Shown: positions 36,465 to 46,173, counted from the stretch's first letter. The stretch is DNA of 64,000 nt from Pseudomonas tensinigenes (GCF_014268445.2 NZ_CP077089.1:3031501-3095500), one strand, 5' to 3'. Numbers and translations: made by a program. The notes: generated by a model from the sequence alone, not told the origin.

Positions 36465-39098
36465 ATGACTTCCAAACGCACCTCCAAAGCACCCGCCGGC
36501 ATGGTCCGAGTGCGCGGCGCCCGTGAACACAACCTTAAGAACGTTGATATCGACATTCCTCGCGATGCGCTGGTGGTGTTCACCGGGGTGTCAGGTTCGG
36601 GCAAATCCTCGTTGGCCTTCTCGACCTTGTATGCCGAAGCCCAGCGCCGCTACTTCGAATCGGTGGCACCGTATGCGCGACGGCTGATCGATCAGGTTGG
36701 CGTGCCGGATGTCGACTCCATCGAAGGCCTGCCACCAGCCGTGGCCCTGCAACAGCAGCGTGGCACGCCGAGTACACGTTCGTCGGTGGGCAGCGTGACG
36801 ACGTTGTCGAGCCTGATCCGCATGCTGTATTCGCGCGCCGGGAGTTATCCGCCGGGGCAGCCGATGTTGTATGCCGAGGACTTTTCGCCGAACACGCCAC
36901 AGGGTGCCTGCCCGGAGTGCCATGGCCTCGGTCGCGTCTACGAAGTCACCGAGGCGCTGATGGTGCCCGATCCGAACCTGACCATCCGCCAACGTGCGGT
37001 GGCGTCCTGGCCGCTGGCGTGGCAGGGGCAGAACCTGCGCGACATTCTCGTAACCATGGGCATCGACGTCGACATCCCGTGGAAAAAACTGCCGAAAAAG
37101 CAGCGCGACTGGATTCTCTTCACCGAAGAAACCCCGACCGTGCCGGTGTATGCCGGGCTGACCCCGAAAGAAACCCGCGTCGCCCTCAAACGCAAAATGG
37201 AACCGAGTTATCAGGGCACGTTCACCGGAGCCCGCCGCTACATCCTGCACACGTTTACCCATTCGCAAAGTGCGCTGATGAAGAAACGCGTCTCGCAGTT
37301 CATGCTCGGCAGTCCTTGCCCGTTGTGTGACGGCAAGCGCCTCAAGCGTGAAGCGTTATCGGTGACGTTCGCCGGGTATGACATCGGTGAGCTGTCGCAG
37401 ATGCCATTGTTGCAAGTGGCCGAAGTATTGCGGCCGGTGGCGGCGGCCAGTTATCTGCAGCAGGCTGAAGAAACCGGCGAGACCTTGAGCCACGCGCAAA
37501 CCCGCGAGGCCCGCCAGCAGCGCGTGGCCCATGGTGCCAGCGGCCACGGCTCCGCGCCGGACGTGCGTCACACACCAAACCTGTCGCTGGAAAAACGTCT
37601 GGCGGCGCAGCGCATTGCCGAGGATCTACTGGAGCGCGTCAGCACCCTGACCGATCTGGGCCTCGGTTATCTGGCGCTGGAGCGCAGCACGCCAACGTTG
37701 TCGTCCGGTGAGCTGCAGCGTTTGCGCCTGGCGACGCAACTGGGTTCGCAATTGTTCGGGGTGATTTACGTGCTCGACGAACCTTCCGCCGGTTTGCATC
37801 CCGCCGACGGCGAGGCGTTGTTCGAGGCCTTGCAACGCTTGAAGGCTGATGGCAACACGTTGTTTGTGGTCGAGCATGACCTGGAAACCATGCGACGCGC
37901 TGACTGGCTGATCGATGTCGGCCCGGCAGCCGGCGAGCAGGGTGGGCAGGTGCTGTACAGCGGCCCGCCGGCAGGTCTGGCCGTGATCGAAGCGTCGCAG
38001 ACGCGGGCTTATCTGTTTGCCGAGTCGCAGCGCCAGACGCGCGTTGCGCGCAAGCCGACGGCGTGGCTGAAACTCGACGGGATCACTCGCAATAACCTGA
38101 ATAATCTCAGTGCCGAATTCCCGCTGGGCTGCTTCACGTCAGTGACCGGCGTGTCCGGTTCCGGCAAGTCGAGTCTGGTCAGTCAGGCCTTGCTGGAACT
38201 GGTTGGCGCGCAGTTAGGGCGTCCGACGCTGGAAAGCGAACCGGAAGAACTCAGCCTCGAAGACGACGCCCCGCAGGTCAGCAGCGGCCAGGTCACGTCC
38301 GGGCTGGAGTCGATCAAACGCCTGGTGCAGGTCGACCAGAAACCCATCGGCCGCACGCCACGCTCCAATCTGGCGACCTACACCGGGTTGTTCGATAACG
38401 TCCGTAAGCTCTACGCCGCGACTGACGCTGCTCGGGCCGCAGGTTATGACGCCGGGCAGTTTTCCTTCAATGTCGCCAAGGGCCGTTGCGCCACCTGTGA
38501 AGGTGAAGGCTTTGTCAGTGTTGAATTGTTGTTCATGCCCAGTGTTTATGCGCCGTGCCCGACCTGCCATGGCGCACGCTACAACCCGCAGACCCTGGCG
38601 ATTCTGTGGGAGGGCTTGAGCATTGCCCAAGTTCTGCAACTGACCGTCGATGAAGCGGTGACGGTGTTTGCCGGGCAAGCGGGGATTCGCCGTTCACTGG
38701 AAGTGTTGCGCGATATTGGTTTGGGTTATCTGCGCCTTGGGCAACCGGCCACGGAACTGTCCGGTGGCGAAGCGCAACGGATCAAACTGGCTACCGAGTT
38801 GCAGCGCAACCAGCGCGGCGCGACCTTGTACGTGCTCGATGAGCCGACCACCGGGCTGCATCCGCGTGATGTCGATCGGTTGCTGGAGCAGTTGGATGCG
38901 CTGGTGACGGCGGGGCATACGGTGATTGTGGTCGAGCACGAAATGCGCGTGGTCGCGCAGAGTGACTGGGTGATCGACATCGGGCCGGGGGCGGGGGATC
39001 AGGGCGGCAGGATTGTCGTGGCGGGTACACCGCAGAAGGTTGCGGCGAGCAAGAAGAGCCGGACGGCGCCGTTTCTGGCCCGGGCGTTGAGGCGGTAA
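36465..39098 (+). CDS. uvrA2: UvrA-like excinuclease ATPase, class II (UvrA2)
   Basis: 877 residues with two ABC ATPase halves. Walker A motifs are GVSGSGKSS (about residue 41 and again about 559), signatures [12 protein letters not shown] and [12 protein letters not shown], and Walker [12 protein letters not shown] and [11 protein letters not shown]. Zn-finger-like pairs are present ([21 protein letters not shown]). It is shorter than the roughly 940-residue housekeeping UvrA, and the region that binds UvrB in class I proteins appears reduced. Class II proteins have been linked to drug tolerance or repair of unusual lesions. AAGGCAGG precedes the ATG. Confidence 0.88.
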   Translation: MTSKRTSKAPAGMVRVRGAREHNLKNVDIDIPRDALVVFTGVSGSGKSSLAFSTLYAEAQRRYFESVAPYARRLIDQVGVPDVDSIEGLPPAVALQQQRGTPSTRSSVGSVTTLSSLIRMLYSRAGSYPPGQPMLYAEDFSPNTPQGACPECHGLGRVYEVTEALMVPDPNLTIRQRAVASWPLAWQGQNLRDILVTMGIDVDIPWKKLPKKQRDWILFTEETPTVPVYAGLTPKETRVALKRKMEPSYQGTFTGARRYILHTFTHSQSALMKKRVSQFMLGSPCPLCDGKRLKREALSVTFAGYDIGELSQMPLLQVAEVLRPVAAASYLQQAEETGETLSHAQTREARQQRVAHGASGHGSAPDVRHTPNLSLEKRLAAQRIAEDLLERVSTLTDLGLGYLALERSTPTLSSGELQRLRLATQLGSQLFGVIYVLDEPSAGLHPADGEALFEALQRLKADGNTLFVVEHDLETMRRADWLIDVGPAAGEQGGQVLYSGPPAGLAVIEASQTRAYLFAESQRQTRVARKPTAWLKLDGITRNNLNNLSAEFPLGCFTSVTGVSGSGKSSLVSQALLELVGAQLGRPTLESEPEELSLEDDAPQVSSGQVTSGLESIKRLVQVDQKPIGRTPRSNLATYTGLFDNVRKLYAATDAARAAGYDAGQFSFNVAKGRCATCEGEGFVSVELLFMPSVYAPCPTCHGARYNPQTLAILWEGLSIAQVLQLTVDEAVTVFAGQAGIRRSLEVLRDIGLGYLRLGQPATELSGGEAQRIKLATELQRNQRGATLYVLDEPTTGLHPRDVDRLLEQLDALVTAGHTVIVVEHEMRVVAQSDWVIDIGPGAGDQGGRIVVAGTPQKVAASKKSRTAPFLARALRR

Positions 39099-39189
39099 TT
39101 GCGTTGCTGTTACTGGCCTCTTCGCCAGCAGGCTGGCTCCCACAGGTTTTTGCGGTGAGCCCGGAATATGGGTACACCACAAGCCCCCT

Positions 39190-39276
39190 GTGGGAGCGAG
39201 CCTGCTCGCGAAAGCGGAGTGTCAGTCACAGATGAAGTCACTGATCTGACGCCTTCGCGAGCAGGCTCGCTCCCAC
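39190..39276. repeat. REP inverted pair with decayed flanking copies
   Basis: A full inverted pair of GTGGGAGCGAGCCTGCTCGCGAA. A degenerate unit (TTCGCCAGCAGGCTGGCTCC) precedes it at about 39120-39143. A copy at 39305-39325 lacks four bases (GTGGGAGCCTGCTCGCGAAGG). Confidence 0.9.
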
Positions 39277-39332
39277 ATTGGATCTGTAATCTACAGAAGT
39301 ATCTGTGGGAGCCTGCTCGCGAAGGCATTGGC

Positions 39333-41276
39333 TCAGGCGCCATCGAGCGTGCGGCGGACTTTGTCGAGCAGTTCACTGATCTGAAACGGCTTGACCAGCA
39401 TGTCCATGCCGCTGCCCAGAAACACCTGGCGATTGATCGCCGTCTCCGCATACCCGGTCATGAACAGAATCGGCAATCCGTCTCGCCAATCCCGCGCCAC
39501 ATCCGCCAATTCCCGGCCGCTCATGCGCGGCAGGCCAACGTCGGTCAGCAGCAGGTTGATCGACGGATCATTCTGCAATCGCTCCAGCGCCGTTTCGATA
39601 TCCGCCGCCTGGGTGCAGCGATAACCGGCGTCCTCCAGCACTTCAGTGACAAACATGCGCACCGATGGCATGTCCTCGACAATCAGTACATGCTCGCCGC
39701 CACCTTGCGGATCAACCACTGGCGCGGGGATGTCGGTGCCTGTCGGATCGGTGGTGGCCGGCAACATGATGGTCACTTCGGTGCCGCGCCGCGCGACGCT
39801 GCGGATGTGCGCATCACCGCCCGACTGACGGGCAAAACCATAGATCGTCGACAACCCCAGCCCGGTGCCCTGGCCCAACGGTTTGGTGGTGAAAAACGGA
39901 TCGAAGACCTTGTCGATGACGTTGTGCTCGATGCCCGTACCGTCGTCGCGCACCGACAGCGCCACGTAGGCGCCATCGGCCAGATTCGGATCGCCGTGTG
40001 AGTACGCGGCGTAGGTGTTGACCCAGATATTGCCGCCCGCCGGCAGGGCATCCCGGGCGTTGATCACCAGGTTCAATACCGCACTTTCCAGCTGCACCGG
40101 ATCGACCAGGGCGATGGCCGGTTTGTTGGTCAGTTCAAGCTTGAGGTTGATCCGTTCGCCGATGGTGCGCACCAGCAATTCTTCCAGCGAACGGACTTGC
40201 TCGTTGATGTCCACCGGCCGTGTATCCAGCGGTTGCTGACGGGCAAAGGCCAGCAAGCGGTGGGTGAGGGACGCGGCACTCATCGCTGAATTCAGCGCCG
40301 CTTCGGAATAAAACTGCACCTTGTCCAGACGCCCATCGACCACGCGTTTCTGGATCAGCTCGAGGCTGGTGATGATGCCGGTCAGCAGGTTGTTGAAGTC
40401 GTGGGCGATACCGCCAGTGAGCTTGCCCAGTGCGTCCATCTTCTGCACTTGCAGCAACTGCGCTTCGGCGCGCACGCGCTCGGCGACTTCCTTGGCCAGT
40501 TGCGTGGTGGTGTCATCCAGACGCGCCAGATGCGAGCGCTCGCGGTGGCGGTGCTCGGTAACGTCTTCGACGAAGACCAGGCTCAGTTCGGGCGTGCGGT
40601 ACGGGGAAATCTGCCACTCGGTCTCGCGAATCTCGCCCTGCACACGCATGTTCAGCGTGCCTTTCCAGCGCTCGCCATCGACCAGGCGCAGGCGCAGTTC
40701 ATTGAGGATCGCGCTCTGGTCCTCGGCGAAGCATTCACGCAGGGCTTGCGGATCCCGATTGTCGAGAATCAGTTGCGCGAAGGCATGGTTGCATTCATGT
40801 ACCTTAAGGCTGGCATCAAGCACCGCGATCGGCGCGGACACATTGGCGAAAATTTCGCGGAACCGCGCTTCACTTTCGCGCAGGGCATTTTCCGTATCGC
40901 GCACCCGCAATAGCGTGCGCAGGGTCGCCAGCAGTACATCCGGGTCAACCGGGTGAATCAGGTAGGCATCGGCACCGGCGTCGAGGCCGGTGATGATGTC
41001 GCCGGTCTGGATCGACGCCGCGGACACATGGATCACCGGCAGCAGCGCGGTGCGCGCATCAGCGCGCAGAATGCGCACGATATCGAAGCCACTCATGTCC
41101 GGCAGATTGACGTCGAGAATCAACGCATCGAGTGCTTCGCTGTCGATCAGCGCGAGCCCGTCGCCGCCGGTCCCGGCCTCAAGGACTTCGTAACCGTGGC
41201 GCTCCAGCCGTCGACGCAGGGCGTAGCGGGTGGCGACGTTGTCATCGACGATCAATAGGCGGATGTCACGTTTCAT
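39333..41276 (-). CDS. Hybrid histidine kinase (REC-PAS-HK-REC)
   Basis: 647 residues. The N-terminal receiver (LLIVDDNVATR, phospho-acceptor Asp in LILDVNLPD, about 1-120) is followed by a PAS domain (about 135-245), a coiled linker, HisKA with His in GGIAHDFNNLL (about residue 297), HATPase (NLVINARDAL, GQGTGLGLSTIYG), and a second receiver (VLIVEDMPSVR, LLLTDVGLPR). It is the last gene of the stressosome operon and its start overlaps the upstream kinase gene by 11 bases. It is probably the final output or relay of the RsbRST signal; no DNA-binding domain is present. The REP cluster lies downstream. Confidence 0.9.
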   Translation of the reverse strand: MKRDIRLLIVDDNVATRYALRRRLERHGYEVLEAGTGGDGLALIDSEALDALILDVNLPDMSGFDIVRILRADARTALLPVIHVSAASIQTGDIITGLDAGADAYLIHPVDPDVLLATLRTLLRVRDTENALRESEARFREIFANVSAPIAVLDASLKVHECNHAFAQLILDNRDPQALRECFAEDQSAILNELRLRLVDGERWKGTLNMRVQGEIRETEWQISPYRTPELSLVFVEDVTEHRHRERSHLARLDDTTTQLAKEVAERVRAEAQLLQVQKMDALGKLTGGIAHDFNNLLTGIITSLELIQKRVVDGRLDKVQFYSEAALNSAMSAASLTHRLLAFARQQPLDTRPVDINEQVRSLEELLVRTIGERINLKLELTNKPAIALVDPVQLESAVLNLVINARDALPAGGNIWVNTYAAYSHGDPNLADGAYVALSVRDDGTGIEHNVIDKVFDPFFTTKPLGQGTGLGLSTIYGFARQSGGDAHIRSVARRGTEVTIMLPATTDPTGTDIPAPVVDPQGGGEHVLIVEDMPSVRMFVTEVLEDAGYRCTQAADIETALERLQNDPSINLLLTDVGLPRMSGRELADVARDWRDGLPILFMTGYAETAINRQVFLGSGMDMLVKPFQISELLDKVRRTLDGA

Positions 41277-42141
41277 CGACGTTCTCCAGAGCGATCGCCA
41301 ACGGGATGATCACGAAAAAGGTCGAGCCGACCCCCGGCGCACTGTCCATCCCGACTTCACCGCCGAGCAGGGCGGCGAAGCGTTTACACAGCGACAGGCC
41401 CAGCCCGGTGCCGCGCAGACGTTTCTGCAACGGCGAGTCGACCTGGGAAAAGTCCTCGAACAATGCGCCATGCAGCTCGGCAGCGATACCGATTCCGGTG
41501 TCACTGACGGCAAATCGCACCTTGTCTGCACCTTCGAGCCGCGCGGACACCCGCACTTCGCCACGGGTGGTGAATTTCAGCGAGTTGGAAATGAAGTTGC
41601 GCAGGATCTGCGCGAGTTTCTTGTCGTCGGTGTACAGGCGCGGCAAACCGACAGGCTCTTCGAAAATCAGATCGACGGCGGAGGCATCGACAATCGGCCG
41701 GAACATCCCGCGCAGGGCGGAGAACAGGTCGAACATGTCGAACCACGCCGGGGAAATGCTGATGCGTCCGGCCTCGATCTTCGCCAGATCGAGCAGGTCA
41801 TCGACCATGTCGCTGAGTTCGCGTGCGGCGGTGCTGACGAACGCCACCTGCTTGTGTTGTTCAGGGCTGAGCGGGCCGTCGAGTTCATCGGCGAGCAGGC
41901 TGTTGATGCTCAGGATCGAACCCAGCGGCGTGCGGAACTCATGGCTCATGTACGACAGGAAACGGCTTTTCAAGTCCGAGGCCTGGCGCAATTCCTCAGC
42001 CTGTATGTCGAGTTCGGCGTACAGGGCCAGCACGCCTTGGTTGGTTTCATCGAGTTCTTCGCGCAGGGCTGCAGTCTCGCTCTGCAACTGCGCAATCAGT
42101 GCGGCCTGTTCGGCACTGCTCAGAATGGGCGACTCAGCCAT
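41266..42141 (-). CDS. Histidine kinase of the stressosome operon
   Basis: 291 residues: a coiled-coil N-terminus (LIAQLQSETAALREELDET), HisKA with His in SYMSHEFRTPLGS (about residue 65), and an HATPase with NFISNSLKFTTRG, VSDTGIGIA and GTGLGLSLCKRF. There is no sensor or membrane domain, so input probably comes from partner proteins such as the phosphatase/RsbT module. The ATG at 42141 has GGAGG 6 bases upstream and is preferred over that at 42159. It overlaps genes on both sides. Confidence 0.9.
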   Translation of the reverse strand: MAESPILSSAEQAALIAQLQSETAALREELDETNQGVLALYAELDIQAEELRQASDLKSRFLSYMSHEFRTPLGSILSINSLLADELDGPLSPEQHKQVAFVSTAARELSDMVDDLLDLAKIEAGRISISPAWFDMFDLFSALRGMFRPIVDASAVDLIFEEPVGLPRLYTDDKKLAQILRNFISNSLKFTTRGEVRVSARLEGADKVRFAVSDTGIGIAAELHGALFEDFSQVDSPLQKRLRGTGLGLSLCKRFAALLGGEVGMDSAPGVGSTFFVIIPLAIALENVDET

Positions 42142-43150
42142 GGGCGGCCTCCAGGGCAACGACCAGCACCGTTACATCGTCGCGCCCGCGACAGAAATCG
42201 CGGTGCAGGACGCTGGCTATCACGGCGGGATGGCGGTGCACCAGACCGGGGTAGTCTTGAAGATTCCAACGGGACTGCAAGCCGTCGCTGTACATGATCA
42301 ATAGATGTCCGTTCACGTGAGCATAGTCAAAGGGTCTGGCTTTCCGATACTGCACGCCGACAATGCCTGGGTGCGAGGCCAGTCCTCGGGACTTGTCGGC
42401 GTTGATCAGGCTGGCGCCGATGTTGCCGACGCCGGCAAAGGTCAGGCTGTCGCGCCGCGCATCGAACCGGGCAAACGCAACAGCGCCACCGCGAGTGCCG
42501 ATCATGTCGCGGTGCATGTCCTCCATCAGCATCACCGGCTCGGCGAAAGGCATCAGGGCGAAAGTTTGTGCTCCGGCGCGGCCGGCGCGTTCGGCTTCTT
42601 CACCATGACCGAGGCCGTCGATGATCAGCGCGCTGACGCTGCCGTTGTCATACGCCAGGTGCCAGACATCGCCGCAGGCCGGATCGTTGTGCAGTGAGTG
42701 CTGGCTTATCCCAAAGCGCATGTCAGGCTCGCGATCCGTGCGCGGATAAAATCGCGCCAATAACACCGCGCCACGGGCATCGGCGTACACATCAAACACT
42801 TCGGTCTGACGCGATATCGAGCCGAGGCCGATGCCTTGGGTGCCGCCGGTAGAAAACCCGTCGGCCATGCAGGCCTGCAGATCAAACCCCTGAGCACGGT
42901 CGATGGCGAGCAGTTCAATGCCAAAACCATTGGCGCGCGGCAACACCCGCAGGTGCATTTCACCGTGGCTCGCGTGCTTGAGCACGTTACTCGCCAACTC
43001 CGTAGCCACCAGTGCCACGCGTCCGGCATCGCGCTCGTCAAAGCCATGTTGTTCGGCCAGTTGTTGCGCGGTGCGGCGGGCGTGGCCGATCTGGCTGCTG
43101 TCTTCGATCAGTAAAACCTGGGTCATCGACCCGCTGATATTCATGTCCAT
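42134..43150 (-). CDS. RsbT-like ATPase fused to SpoIIE/PP2C-type phosphatase
   Basis: 338 residues in two parts. Residues about 10-140 are an anti-sigma-type HATPase (ARRTAQQLAE, VALVATELASNVLKHA, GIGLGSISRQTEVFD). Residues about 150-335 are a PP2C/SpoIIE phosphatase (SALIIDGLGHGEEAERAG, SLTFAGVGNIGASL, LIMYSDGLQSRW, GRDDVTVLVVAL). In stressosome clusters such a protein (RsbX-like) dephosphorylates the RsbR/RsbS scaffold and resets it. The start may instead be the ATG at 43144, which overlaps the rsbT stop as ATGA. Confidence 0.88.
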   Translation of the reverse strand: MDMNISGSMTQVLLIEDSSQIGHARRTAQQLAEQHGFDERDAGRVALVATELASNVLKHASHGEMHLRVLPRANGFGIELLAIDRAQGFDLQACMADGFSTGGTQGIGLGSISRQTEVFDVYADARGAVLLARFYPRTDREPDMRFGISQHSLHNDPACGDVWHLAYDNGSVSALIIDGLGHGEEAERAGRAGAQTFALMPFAEPVMLMEDMHRDMIGTRGGAVAFARFDARRDSLTFAGVGNIGASLINADKSRGLASHPGIVGVQYRKARPFDYAHVNGHLLIMYSDGLQSRWNLQDYPGLVHRHPAVIASVLHRDFCRGRDDVTVLVVALEAAHG

Positions 43151-43545
43151 CGGGTAATCGTTATTCGGGTGCCCTTGCCGGGCTCGGTGTCCAGTTCGAA
43201 CTCTTCGACCAGACGTTTTGCCCCGGTCAGGCCCAGGCCCATGCCGCTGCCGGAGGTCCAGCCGTCGGTCATCGCCAGTTTCAGGTCGGGAATGCCCGGG
43301 CCTTCGTCGCGAAAGGTCAGGCGCAGACCGACCTTGTGATCCTCATCGAGGATCTGCCAGTCCATGTCGCCGCCGCCACCGTAAACCATGGTGTTACGCG
43401 CCAGTTCGCTGACCGCCGTGACCATTTTGGTCAGGTCGATCAGGCGCATCCCGCATTCGGTGGCCAGCTTGCGTGCGGTCTGGCGCGCGAGCACGACATC
43501 CTGCTCGATGTTGATGGGTTGAGTACCGCTGCTGCGTACGGTCAT
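43141..43545 (-). CDS. rsbT: RsbT, serine/threonine kinase of the stressosome
   Basis: 134 residues, one GHKL ATPase domain: VSELARNTMVYGGGG (N box), FRDEGPGIPDLKLAMTDG (G1) and GMGLGLTGAKRLVEEF (G2). In characterised stressosomes RsbT phosphorylates RsbS and RsbR and, when released, activates a downstream partner. Here that partner is probably one of the kinases or the phosphatase encoded next, as there is no rsbU-sigB. The start overlaps the rsbS stop by 4 bases. Confidence 0.93.
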   Translation of the reverse strand: MTVRSSGTQPINIEQDVVLARQTARKLATECGMRLIDLTKMVTAVSELARNTMVYGGGGDMDWQILDEDHKVGLRLTFRDEGPGIPDLKLAMTDGWTSGSGMGLGLTGAKRLVEEFELDTEPGKGTRITITRWT

Positions 43546-43904
43546 TGCCGGTCTACTCGTTCCTGCAGCAGCTTCATCCCGCGCTCGACGTTCAATGCCG
43601 TGCTGACGCCGGGCAGGGTCAGGCCGAGTTCGACGAGTGTGATCGCCACCGCTGGTTGCATGCCGACCAGCATGGTTTCGGCGTCCATGATTTTCGACAG
43701 GCCGGAGATCGTGCTGATCATCCGGCCAATGAACGAATCGACCATGTCCAGCGCCGAGATGTCGATCAACACGCCACGCGCCGAGGTCTTGCTGATGCGC
43801 TCGGACAAGTCGTCCTGCAAGGTGAGGGCGAGTTGGTCATGCATGTCGACCTGAATGGTCACCAGCAGGAACTTGCCCATCTGGAGAATCGGAATACGTT
43901 CCAT
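43542..43904 (-). CDS. rsbS: RsbS, STAS-domain stressosome protein
   Basis: A 120-residue single STAS domain. The phospho-acceptor Ser is in DMVDSFIGR (S57), matching the conserved RsbS site. It starts MERIPILQMG at 43904, three bases after the rsbR stop; the longer open frame inside rsbR is out of phase with it functionally. With RsbR it forms the icosahedral stressosome core. Confidence 0.93.
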   Translation of the reverse strand: MERIPILQMGKFLLVTIQVDMHDQLALTLQDDLSERISKTSARGVLIDISALDMVDSFIGRMISTISGLSKIMDAETMLVGMQPAVAITLVELGLTLPGVSTALNVERGMKLLQERVDRQ

Positions 43905-43906
43905 GC

Positions 43907-44758
43907 TTATACCGTCTTGACGAGGCTGACACCCAGACGGGTCAGGGCCAGTTTCAACGCATCGGCCAGATTGGCTTTGGTCACCACGCCTTGCAGGTCG
44001 AGGCCGAGGTGGACGATGGTTTGCGCGATTTGCGGACGCACGCCGCTGATGATGCAGTCGGCGCCCATCAGGCGGATTGCGGTCACGGTTTTCAGCAGGT
44101 GTTGCGCGACTAGGGTGTCGACTGTCGGCACGCCGGTGATGTCGATGATGGCGATTTCCGAACCGGTGTCGACGATGCGTTGCAGCAGCGATTCCATCAC
44201 CACTTGCGTGCGCTGCGAGTCGAGGGTGCCGATCATTGGCAGCGCCAGCACGCCGTCCCACAGCTTGACCACCGGGGTCGACAGCTCCAGCAGTTCTTCC
44301 TGTTGACGCTTGATCACCGCTTCGCGGGATTTCTGGAAGGTGCGGATGGTGTGCATGCCGAATGCATCAAGCAGCTCGGAGACTTCCCAGAGTTGTTCGG
44401 CGAGCAGCGCCGGCTGGTCTTTGTAATGGCTCTGCAGCAGGTTAAACAACGGGCCTTTGAGGGCGAAGATGAAACTGGCGGTCTGCTGCGAATCCTGGCC
44501 GAGCAAGGCGCGGCTGTGGGAGAGCTTCTCGAGGAACTGGCGGGTGGCTTCCCAGCCCGGTGCGGCAATGTTGGTGCCGTTGTCGTTCTCGATGCCACTG
44601 ACCACCAGTTGCAGGAATTCTGTGGTCTGTTGCTGCAGATCGTGGTCTTTCAGGTTGCGGGTGGCACCGCTGGCTTGCAGGCCGTTGATCCATTCGCCCA
44701 GCAGTTGTGCTTGTTTGTTTTTCATCGCATCGAGTGTGCTGTTCTGCAGTGCTGCCAT
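43907..44758 (-). CDS. rsbR: RsbR, stressosome sensor protein
   Basis: 283 residues. An N-terminal helical, globin-like sensor domain (about 1-145) is joined by a helix to a C-terminal STAS domain (about 160-275). The STAS part has IAIIDITGVPTVDTLVAQHL and ISGVRPQIAQTIVHLG, carrying the threonines (about 208-215 and 247) that RsbT would phosphorylate. What the N-terminal domain senses is unknown. It is the first gene of the six-gene operon. The ATG at 44758 is chosen on family length; the open frame runs far upstream through intergenic DNA. Confidence 0.93.
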   Translation of the reverse strand: MAALQNSTLDAMKNKQAQLLGEWINGLQASGATRNLKDHDLQQQTTEFLQLVVSGIENDNGTNIAAPGWEATRQFLEKLSHSRALLGQDSQQTASFIFALKGPLFNLLQSHYKDQPALLAEQLWEVSELLDAFGMHTIRTFQKSREAVIKRQQEELLELSTPVVKLWDGVLALPMIGTLDSQRTQVVMESLLQRIVDTGSEIAIIDITGVPTVDTLVAQHLLKTVTAIRLMGADCIISGVRPQIAQTIVHLGLDLQGVVTKANLADALKLALTRLGVSLVKTV

Positions 44759-45007
44759 GTGCCTGTTGCTCCGTCGCGAATTGGGGGGCGATCGTGAAAA
44801 TGATCGCCGCGAAGTGATCGACATTTGCCGTTCGAAATAGTTGTTCGTTCTTGCACGTATATTTTTGATCTGGCGCAAGGAACGTCCCGGTAACTCTAGT
44901 CGGCGTGGCCGGGCGCGGCGAAGTTTTGAACGTTGGCGTGGGGCAGGCTTCGAATCTTCAAGGCCCGGCGGGTTTGCGCCGGGCTGGTTTTGACGAACGA
45001 GGTGGTC

Positions 45008-45277
45008 ATGAACGAGCAATCGCAAAATCAGCAGAAACCCTCCGCCGAGCCGATCAACCGCAACGACCCGGCGATTGACCCGCAGGTGCCGGGGCAAGCG
45101 GTGCCGACGCAGCAACAGGGCGATGACGGTCAGGCGCAGAGTGCGGATCCGGTGGTGGATCAAAAGAACAAGCACACGGACAACGACAATGAATTCAGTC
45201 CGGGCTTCGAACCGCAGCCGGATCGGGCGAAACCGGGGGAGGAGACGGATGCCGATATTGATACGGATGGCGGTTGA
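45008..45277 (+). CDS. Small disordered hydrophilic protein
   Basis: 89 residues, rich in Gln, Asp, Pro and Asn, with no hydrophobic core, signal peptide or known motif. GAGGTGG lies just before the ATG and a strong terminator follows 18 bases after the stop, so it is a real single-gene unit. It could be a stress-linked hydrophilin; no function can be assigned. A GC-rich hairpin (GCCCGGCG with CGCCGGGC, nt 44963-44984) lies in its leader. Confidence 0.7.
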   Translation: MNEQSQNQQKPSAEPINRNDPAIDPQVPGQAVPTQQQGDDGQAQSADPVVDQKNKHTDNDNEFSPGFEPQPDRAKPGEETDADIDTDGG

Positions 45278-45295
45278 TGTTCGGTGGAGATGACA

Positions 45296-45326
45296 AGGCC
45301 GCATCTTATGGATGCGGCCTTTTTTT
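45296..45326 (+). terminator. Rho-independent terminator
   Basis: The stem AGGCCGCATC pairs with GATGCGGCCT around a TTATG loop, followed by six more T residues. It ends the small hydrophilic-protein gene. Confidence 0.9.
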
Positions 45327-45358
45327 GCTTTGGATTTGTGGTGTTGCTGAGATCGATC

Positions 45359-45643
45359 CCCCTCACCCCAGCCCTCTCCCCCAGGGGGGCGAGGGGGAAA
45401 GGGAGCCGATTGGGGGATGTTCAAATCCTGCGTTCAACCCAAGACTTTCAGGTCGGCGTAACTCGAACATTCAACCCGCCCGAATCCCTCTCGCTTGCTC
45501 AAAGGGAAGGGGAGCCGATCGGGGGCTATTCAGAACCTGAGTTCGAAGCAAGACTTTCAGGTCGATGTAACTCGAACATCCACCTCGGTCGGCGCCCTCT
45601 CCCTCCGGGCGGTCCGACGTTTCGGGAGGGCTGGGGTGAGGGT
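45359..45643. repeat. CCTCACCC/CCCTCTCCC dispersed repeat, multi-unit copy
   Basis: It opens with CCCCTCACCCCAGCCCTCTC and closes with the inverted GGGAGGGCTGGGGTGAGGG. Between are two copies, about 115 bases apart, of a block with CAAGACTTTCAGGTCG and TAACTCGAACAT, each followed by an AAGGG or CTCTCCC hairpin. This fills the 325 bases between the terminator and the DUF4142 gene. Confidence 0.8.
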
Positions 45644-45651
45644 AAGGCTTT

Positions 45652-46173
45652 TTACTTGCTCGGATGTTTGGCCTGCAGCTCTTTGGCAGCCGCGAGATGT
45701 TTTTCCAGCCCCGGCAGCATTTTCTGCGCAAACGCTTTCAGTTCAGTCGCGCCTTTGACCTTGTCATCGGTCACGGTATTGGCTTGCTTCTTGAACAGCT
45801 CAATAGTCTCTTCGTGCGCCTTCACCTGATTGTTGGCGTACGCCGCGTCGAAAGATTCATCACGCACTTCGAGGATTTTTTCCTTGGCCTGTTTGACCAA
45901 CGTCGTGGTGTCCGGAACTTCGATGTCGTTAGCTTTGGCAATGGTCGCCAGCTCATCGTTGGCCTTGCCATGGTCGGTGATCATCATATTGGCGAAGGCC
46001 TTGATGTCAGCCGATTGACTTTTTTCCAGGGCCAGACGACTGGTTTCGATTTCGGCAATGCCACCGGCCGCGGCGTTATCGACAAAATCATTGTCAGTCG
46101 CAGCGAAGGCGCTGCCCATACCGCTGCTCAAAGCGACAGCCAAAACCAGATGACGCAGGTTGAATCCGTCCAT
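45652..46173 (-). CDS. Periplasmic DUF4142 protein
   Basis: 173 residues with a signal peptide (MDGFNLRHLVLAVALSSG, cleaved near SAFA) and a DUF4142 ferritin-like four-helix body (FVDNAAAGGIAEIETSRLAL, IKAFANMMITDHGKANDEL). GGAG lies 8 bases before the ATG. Such proteins are common in Pseudomonas and often stress-induced; biochemical function is unknown. Confidence 0.9.
   Translation of the reverse strand: MDGFNLRHLVLAVALSSGMGSAFAATDNDFVDNAAAGGIAEIETSRLALEKSQSADIKAFANMMITDHGKANDELATIAKANDIEVPDTTTLVKQAKEKILEVRDESFDAAYANNQVKAHEETIELFKKQANTVTDDKVKGATELKAFAQKMLPGLEKHLAAAKELQAKHPSK

Noticed and set aside
44963..44984. GC-rich hairpin GCCCGGCG/CGCCGGGC as an intrinsic terminator
   Set aside because: Only TGGTTTTG follows, and it lies 24 bases before a start codon, so it is more likely part of the leader RNA.
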